Part shown: positions 61,659 to 64,000 of the stretch, piece after piece
How positions within the stretch are numbered: position 1 is the first letter of the stretch
How the letters are laid out: each line of letters begins with the position of its first letter
NCBI RefSeq assembly: GCF_029892485.1
Contig: NZ_JARXVG010000004.1
Span: forward strand, 372,001-436,000
Direction of reading: 5' to 3'
Source: Variovorax boronicumulans
Lineage (GTDB): Bacteria > Pseudomonadota > Gammaproteobacteria > Burkholderiales > Burkholderiaceae_C
DNA: 64,000 bases
Program-made: the position numbers and the translations under genes
The notes under the pieces: generated by a model
What the model was told of the DNA's origin: nothing
The model's database searches: none
What the model saw: the letters and a program-made list of their open reading frames with translations, nothing else

Positions 61659-62656
61659 TCCTCGACGGCCAATCCCCCGAGGCCATTGCCGAGGCCGTGC
61701 GCGTGCTGCGCGCGGGCGGGCTGGTCGCCTTTCCGACCGAGACCGTCTACGGCCTGGGCGCCGATGCGAGCAGCGACATGGCCGTGGCCGGGATCTTCAA
61801 GGCCAAGGGGCGGCCCTCCGACCACCCGTTGATCGTGCACGTCGCGGCCGGCATGAAGGGCACCGAGGCGCTTTCGCGCTTCGCCCAGCCGCTGCCGCTC
61901 TTTGCGCAGAAGCTGGTGCAGGCCTTCTGGCCTGGCCCGCTCACGCTGATCGTCACGCGCCAGCCCGGCGTGGGCGCCGCGGCCGCCGGCGGGCAGGACA
62001 CCATCGGCCTGCGCTGCCCCTCGCACCCTGTGGCGCAAGCGCTGCTCGAAGCCTGCGCCGAGCAGGGCGTGCCGGGCGTCGCGGGGCCGAGCGCCAACCG
62101 CTTCGGCCGCGTGAGCCCGACCACCGCCCAGCATGTGTACGACGAGTTCGGCGATGCCGTGCCGGTGATCGACGGCGGCGCCTGCGAGGTCGGCATCGAA
62201 TCGACCATCGTCGACTGCAGCCGCGGCGCGCCCGTGCTGCTGCGCCCGGGCCTCATCACGCGCGCGCAGATCGAAGCCGCCTGCGGCGAAAAGCTGAGCA
62301 ACCGCGAAGTGCTCGAAACCCCCGACCCGCGCGCCTCGGGCACGCTCGAAGCGCATTACGCGCCGAACGCCAAGCTGCGGCTGATGGACGCCAAGGCGCT
62401 GCAGGCCGGCCTCGACGTGCTGGGCGCCAGTGCCGCGCACATCGCCATCTGGTCGCGCAGCAGCCTGCGTTGCCGCTCGCAGCGCGTGCTGCAGCGGCGA
62501 ATGCCCGACGACGCGGCCACCAGCGCGCACCAGCTGTTCGCGGTGCTGCGCGAATTCGACGCGCAGGGCGTCAAGCTGATCTGGGTAGAGACGCCGCCCG
62601 ACACGCCCGAGTGGGAGGGTGTCAGAGACCGCCTCCAACGGGCGGCAGCGGCCTGA
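61655..62656 (+). CDS. sua5: L-threonylcarbamoyladenylate synthase (Sua5/YrdC)
   Basis: A 333-residue full-length Sua5. It has an N-terminal YrdC domain with the family signature GGLVAFPTETVYGLGADA (about 21-38), KGRPSDHPLIVHV (about 50) and GVAGPSANRFGRVSPTTAQHV (about 145-165), and a C-terminal Sua5 domain (about 225-333). It makes threonylcarbamoyl-AMP for the t6A modification of tRNAs decoding ANN codons. The ATG overlaps the purK stop. The gene is in the same run as purE and purK, an order common in betaproteobacteria. Confidence 0.93.
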   Translation: MILDGQSPEAIAEAVRVLRAGGLVAFPTETVYGLGADASSDMAVAGIFKAKGRPSDHPLIVHVAAGMKGTEALSRFAQPLPLFAQKLVQAFWPGPLTLIVTRQPGVGAAAAGGQDTIGLRCPSHPVAQALLEACAEQGVPGVAGPSANRFGRVSPTTAQHVYDEFGDAVPVIDGGACEVGIESTIVDCSRGAPVLLRPGLITRAQIEAACGEKLSNREVLETPDPRASGTLEAHYAPNAKLRLMDAKALQAGLDVLGASAAHIAIWSRSSLRCRSQRVLQRRMPDDAATSAHQLFAVLREFDAQGVKLIWVETPPDTPEWEGVRDRLQRAAAA

Positions 62657-62696
62657 CCCAGAACACCGAGGAACCGGCTTTGCCCGGCCTCAGGTG

Positions 62697-62758
62697 TTGC
62701 CCCCGTAGGGGGAAGGCGCGCGCGACACGAAGTGCGCGCAGCCTGGGGGCGAGCCTAG
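62697..62758. repeat. palindromic intergenic element after sua5
   Basis: TTGCCCCCGTAGGGGGAA (62697-62714) forms a hairpin, followed by a GCGCGC-GACACGAAGT-GCGCGC hairpin and GCCTGGGGGCGAGCCTAG (62741-62758). The last 18 bases match 96-113 with one difference. It lies between the convergent sua5 and hydrolase stops, ending two bases before the latter. Confidence 0.5.
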
Positions 62759-62760
62759 CC

Positions 62761-64000
62761 TTAGCCCCCGGCCGCCAGCACGCCCTGGAAGAAACCGCGC
62801 GCTGCCGCCAGGCAGAACGGCGGCGCCAGCGTGCCGTGGTACGCCGCGGTGACCGCGCGTGCCTTGTCGGCGTCGCTGCCCTGCGTGTTCTGCGCCAGCG
62901 TGCCCTTGGCCTGCGCGAAGCCGGCGCGGGCGGCCGAGTAGGCGTCGGTCGCGCCCGAATCCTCCAGGTCCACCACCGCCAGCGCCGAGGCCGGCATGCC
63001 CTTCGCGCGGAAATAACCTGCCGTGGCGCGGGTGCTGACGAAGTTCACCGTCGGGTCGTTGGCGCCGCCGCACATCAGCATCGGCCGGGTCGGCACCCAG
63101 TTGCGCAGGTCGTTGGCGAGCGCCGCCTTGCGAAAGCCCACCGAGGGGCTGCAGTTGAGCGGCGAGGTCGAACCGAGGGATGCCGCCGTCGCGGGCAGCG
63201 CATTGCCCGGGCATGCGTTCGACTGGATGTCGCCGGCCGCCTGCGTCAGGTAGCTCTGGCGGATCAGGTTGTTGGCGCCGTAGAAGATCGAGAGTTCGGG
63301 GCTCACCGGCCCCGGCGTCGCATTGGCCGGGAACAGCGCCAGCTGCGGCAGCCTGCCCTGCGCGAAGAGCGTGCTGGTGGGCGTGAGGCTCGGCAGCAGG
63401 GTGTCGATGCCGGTGGCGTACTGCGCCTCGTACACGTCGCTGGTGGCGTTGTAGACGTTGCCGAACTGCTGCTGCCAGCTGGTCGACAGCAGCGGCACGA
63501 AGACCGTCGAGCCCAGCGCGGGCCAGCCGAGGAAGGTGTAGTCGGTCAGGAGGCTGATGGCCGAGGGTGCCGAGAGCGGCGCGGAGGCCGTCACCGTCTT
63601 GCCCGTGGCCTGCATCTCGCGGTGCGCGGCCATCGCCACGTAGCCGCCCTGCGAGTAGCCGGTGATGAAGAGCGAGCCCGCGTCGTTCGCGTCGATGCCC
63701 GAGAAGGTCTTGCGCGCCGCGGTGAGCGCATCGACCATGTCCTTGCCCTGCTGGTCGCCGTTGAGGTACGGGTGGTAGGCCAGCGTCGACTTGTCGTAGC
63801 CCGCGTAGTTGGGCGCCACCACGATGAAACCCTGCGCCGCGAGCATGGCCGCGACCACCACGCCTTCGCCGGCCGCCGCCTGGTTGATGTCGGTCCACTT
63901 GGCGAGGTTGTAGTCGCGCGCGGTGTTGGTGCCGTGCGCATAGAGCACCACCGGGCGCGGTCCATTGCAGGCCACGTCGGTGCCCGCGGGCACCATGATC
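62761..64000 (-). CDS. secreted alpha/beta hydrolase (partial, start beyond the window)
   Basis: At least 413 residues of an exported alpha/beta hydrolase, resembling secretory lipase-like or prolyl-oligopeptidase-like proteins. The oxyanion region VVLYAHGTN (about residue 16 of the visible part), the nucleophile GYSQGGYVAMA (about 108-118) and a C-terminal acid/His region (CGGANDPTVNFVS) are visible. The frame stays open to the window end, so the N-terminus and any signal peptide are missing. Paired cysteines (CNGPRP, NACPGN, NCSPS) fit an extracytoplasmic protein. Substrate unknown. Confidence 0.75.
   Translation of the reverse strand, partial: IMVPAGTDVACNGPRPVVLYAHGTNTARDYNLAKWTDINQAAAGEGVVVAAMLAAQGFIVVAPNYAGYDKSTLAYHPYLNGDQQGKDMVDALTAARKTFSGIDANDAGSLFITGYSQGGYVAMAAHREMQATGKTVTASAPLSAPSAISLLTDYTFLGWPALGSTVFVPLLSTSWQQQFGNVYNATSDVYEAQYATGIDTLLPSLTPTSTLFAQGRLPQLALFPANATPGPVSPELSIFYGANNLIRQSYLTQAAGDIQSNACPGNALPATAASLGSTSPLNCSPSVGFRKAALANDLRNWVPTRPMLMCGGANDPTVNFVSTRATAGYFRAKGMPASALAVVDLEDSGATDAYSAARAGFAQAKGTLAQNTQGSDADKARAVTAAYHGTLAPPFCLAAARGFFQGVLAAGG

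Noticed and set aside
1..64000. tRNA, rRNA, riboswitch, prophage and transposase genes
   Set aside because: None was recognised by reading both strands; small RNAs cannot be excluded without a covariance search.

Overview
The window is a GC-rich bacterial chromosome segment with dense coding, ATGA-type gene overlaps, 1-aminocyclopropane-1-carboxylate (ACC) deaminase, a Bug-type periplasmic binding protein and gene orders typical of the betaproteobacterial family Comamonadaceae. A plant-associated Variovorax-like organism is the best guess. This is inference from protein resemblance and gene order; no rRNA or tRNA gene was seen.

Layout. (1) 1-3.4 kb: the tail of an unknown gene, an Lrp/AsnC regulator, and a divergent AceE-type 2-oxoacid dehydrogenase E1. 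(2) 3.4-12.05 kb: a GntR/FadR regulator and an eight-gene rightward operon for four-carbon sugar acids (MFS importer, LtnD, DenD, OtnK, OtnC, OtnI). It continues without a gap into a cytosine-deaminase-like amidohydrolase and a RidA-family protein. (3) 12.04-19.7 kb, leftward: a creatininase-family hydrolase, an SsuABC-type transporter, an FAD oxidoreductase, a quinone reductase, a PDR-type Fe-S reductase and a RutR-like TetR regulator, with a RutR-like palindrome before the first gene. (4) 19.8-26.4 kb: an MFS/ABM fusion exporter, an amino-acid ABC permease and binding protein, an M28 peptidase, a tail-anchored unknown protein and an Lrp regulator. (5) 26.5-42.5 kb, mostly housekeeping: a fused indolepyruvate ferredoxin oxidoreductase, yajC-secD-secF, a DUF1631 protein, smg-dprA, a LysM protein, def-lipoprotein-fmt and azlCD. 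(6) 42.5-49.0 kb: an aromatic-type catabolic operon (VOC protein, alpha/beta hydrolase, FAD monooxygenase, DUF2783, metallo-beta-lactamase fold protein, frameshifted Bug protein) under a divergent LysR. (7) 49.1-62.7 kb: pgk, pyk, fba, purC, purE, purK and sua5, interrupted by acdS-acdR with an esterase, and by a META lipoprotein, hipBA and a CnoX-like thioredoxin. (8) 62.8 kb to the end: a partial secreted hydrolase.

How the parts fit. The GntR operon should oxidise L-threonate and D-erythronate to 2-oxo-tetronates, isomerise and phosphorylate them, and decarboxylate the product to dihydroxyacetone phosphate, which enters glycolysis. The unexplained part is why a CodA-like deaminase and a RidA protein are translationally coupled to this pathway, next to a RutR-like cluster that looks built for uptake and oxidation of a nitrogenous ring compound. 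Three Lrp/AsnC regulators each face a metabolic enzyme (E1, indolepyruvate oxidoreductase, ACC deaminase). Intergenic palindromic repeats occur at 0.1, 14.3, 15.5-15.8, 56.6 and 62.7 kb. There is no CRISPR array, prophage or insertion sequence.
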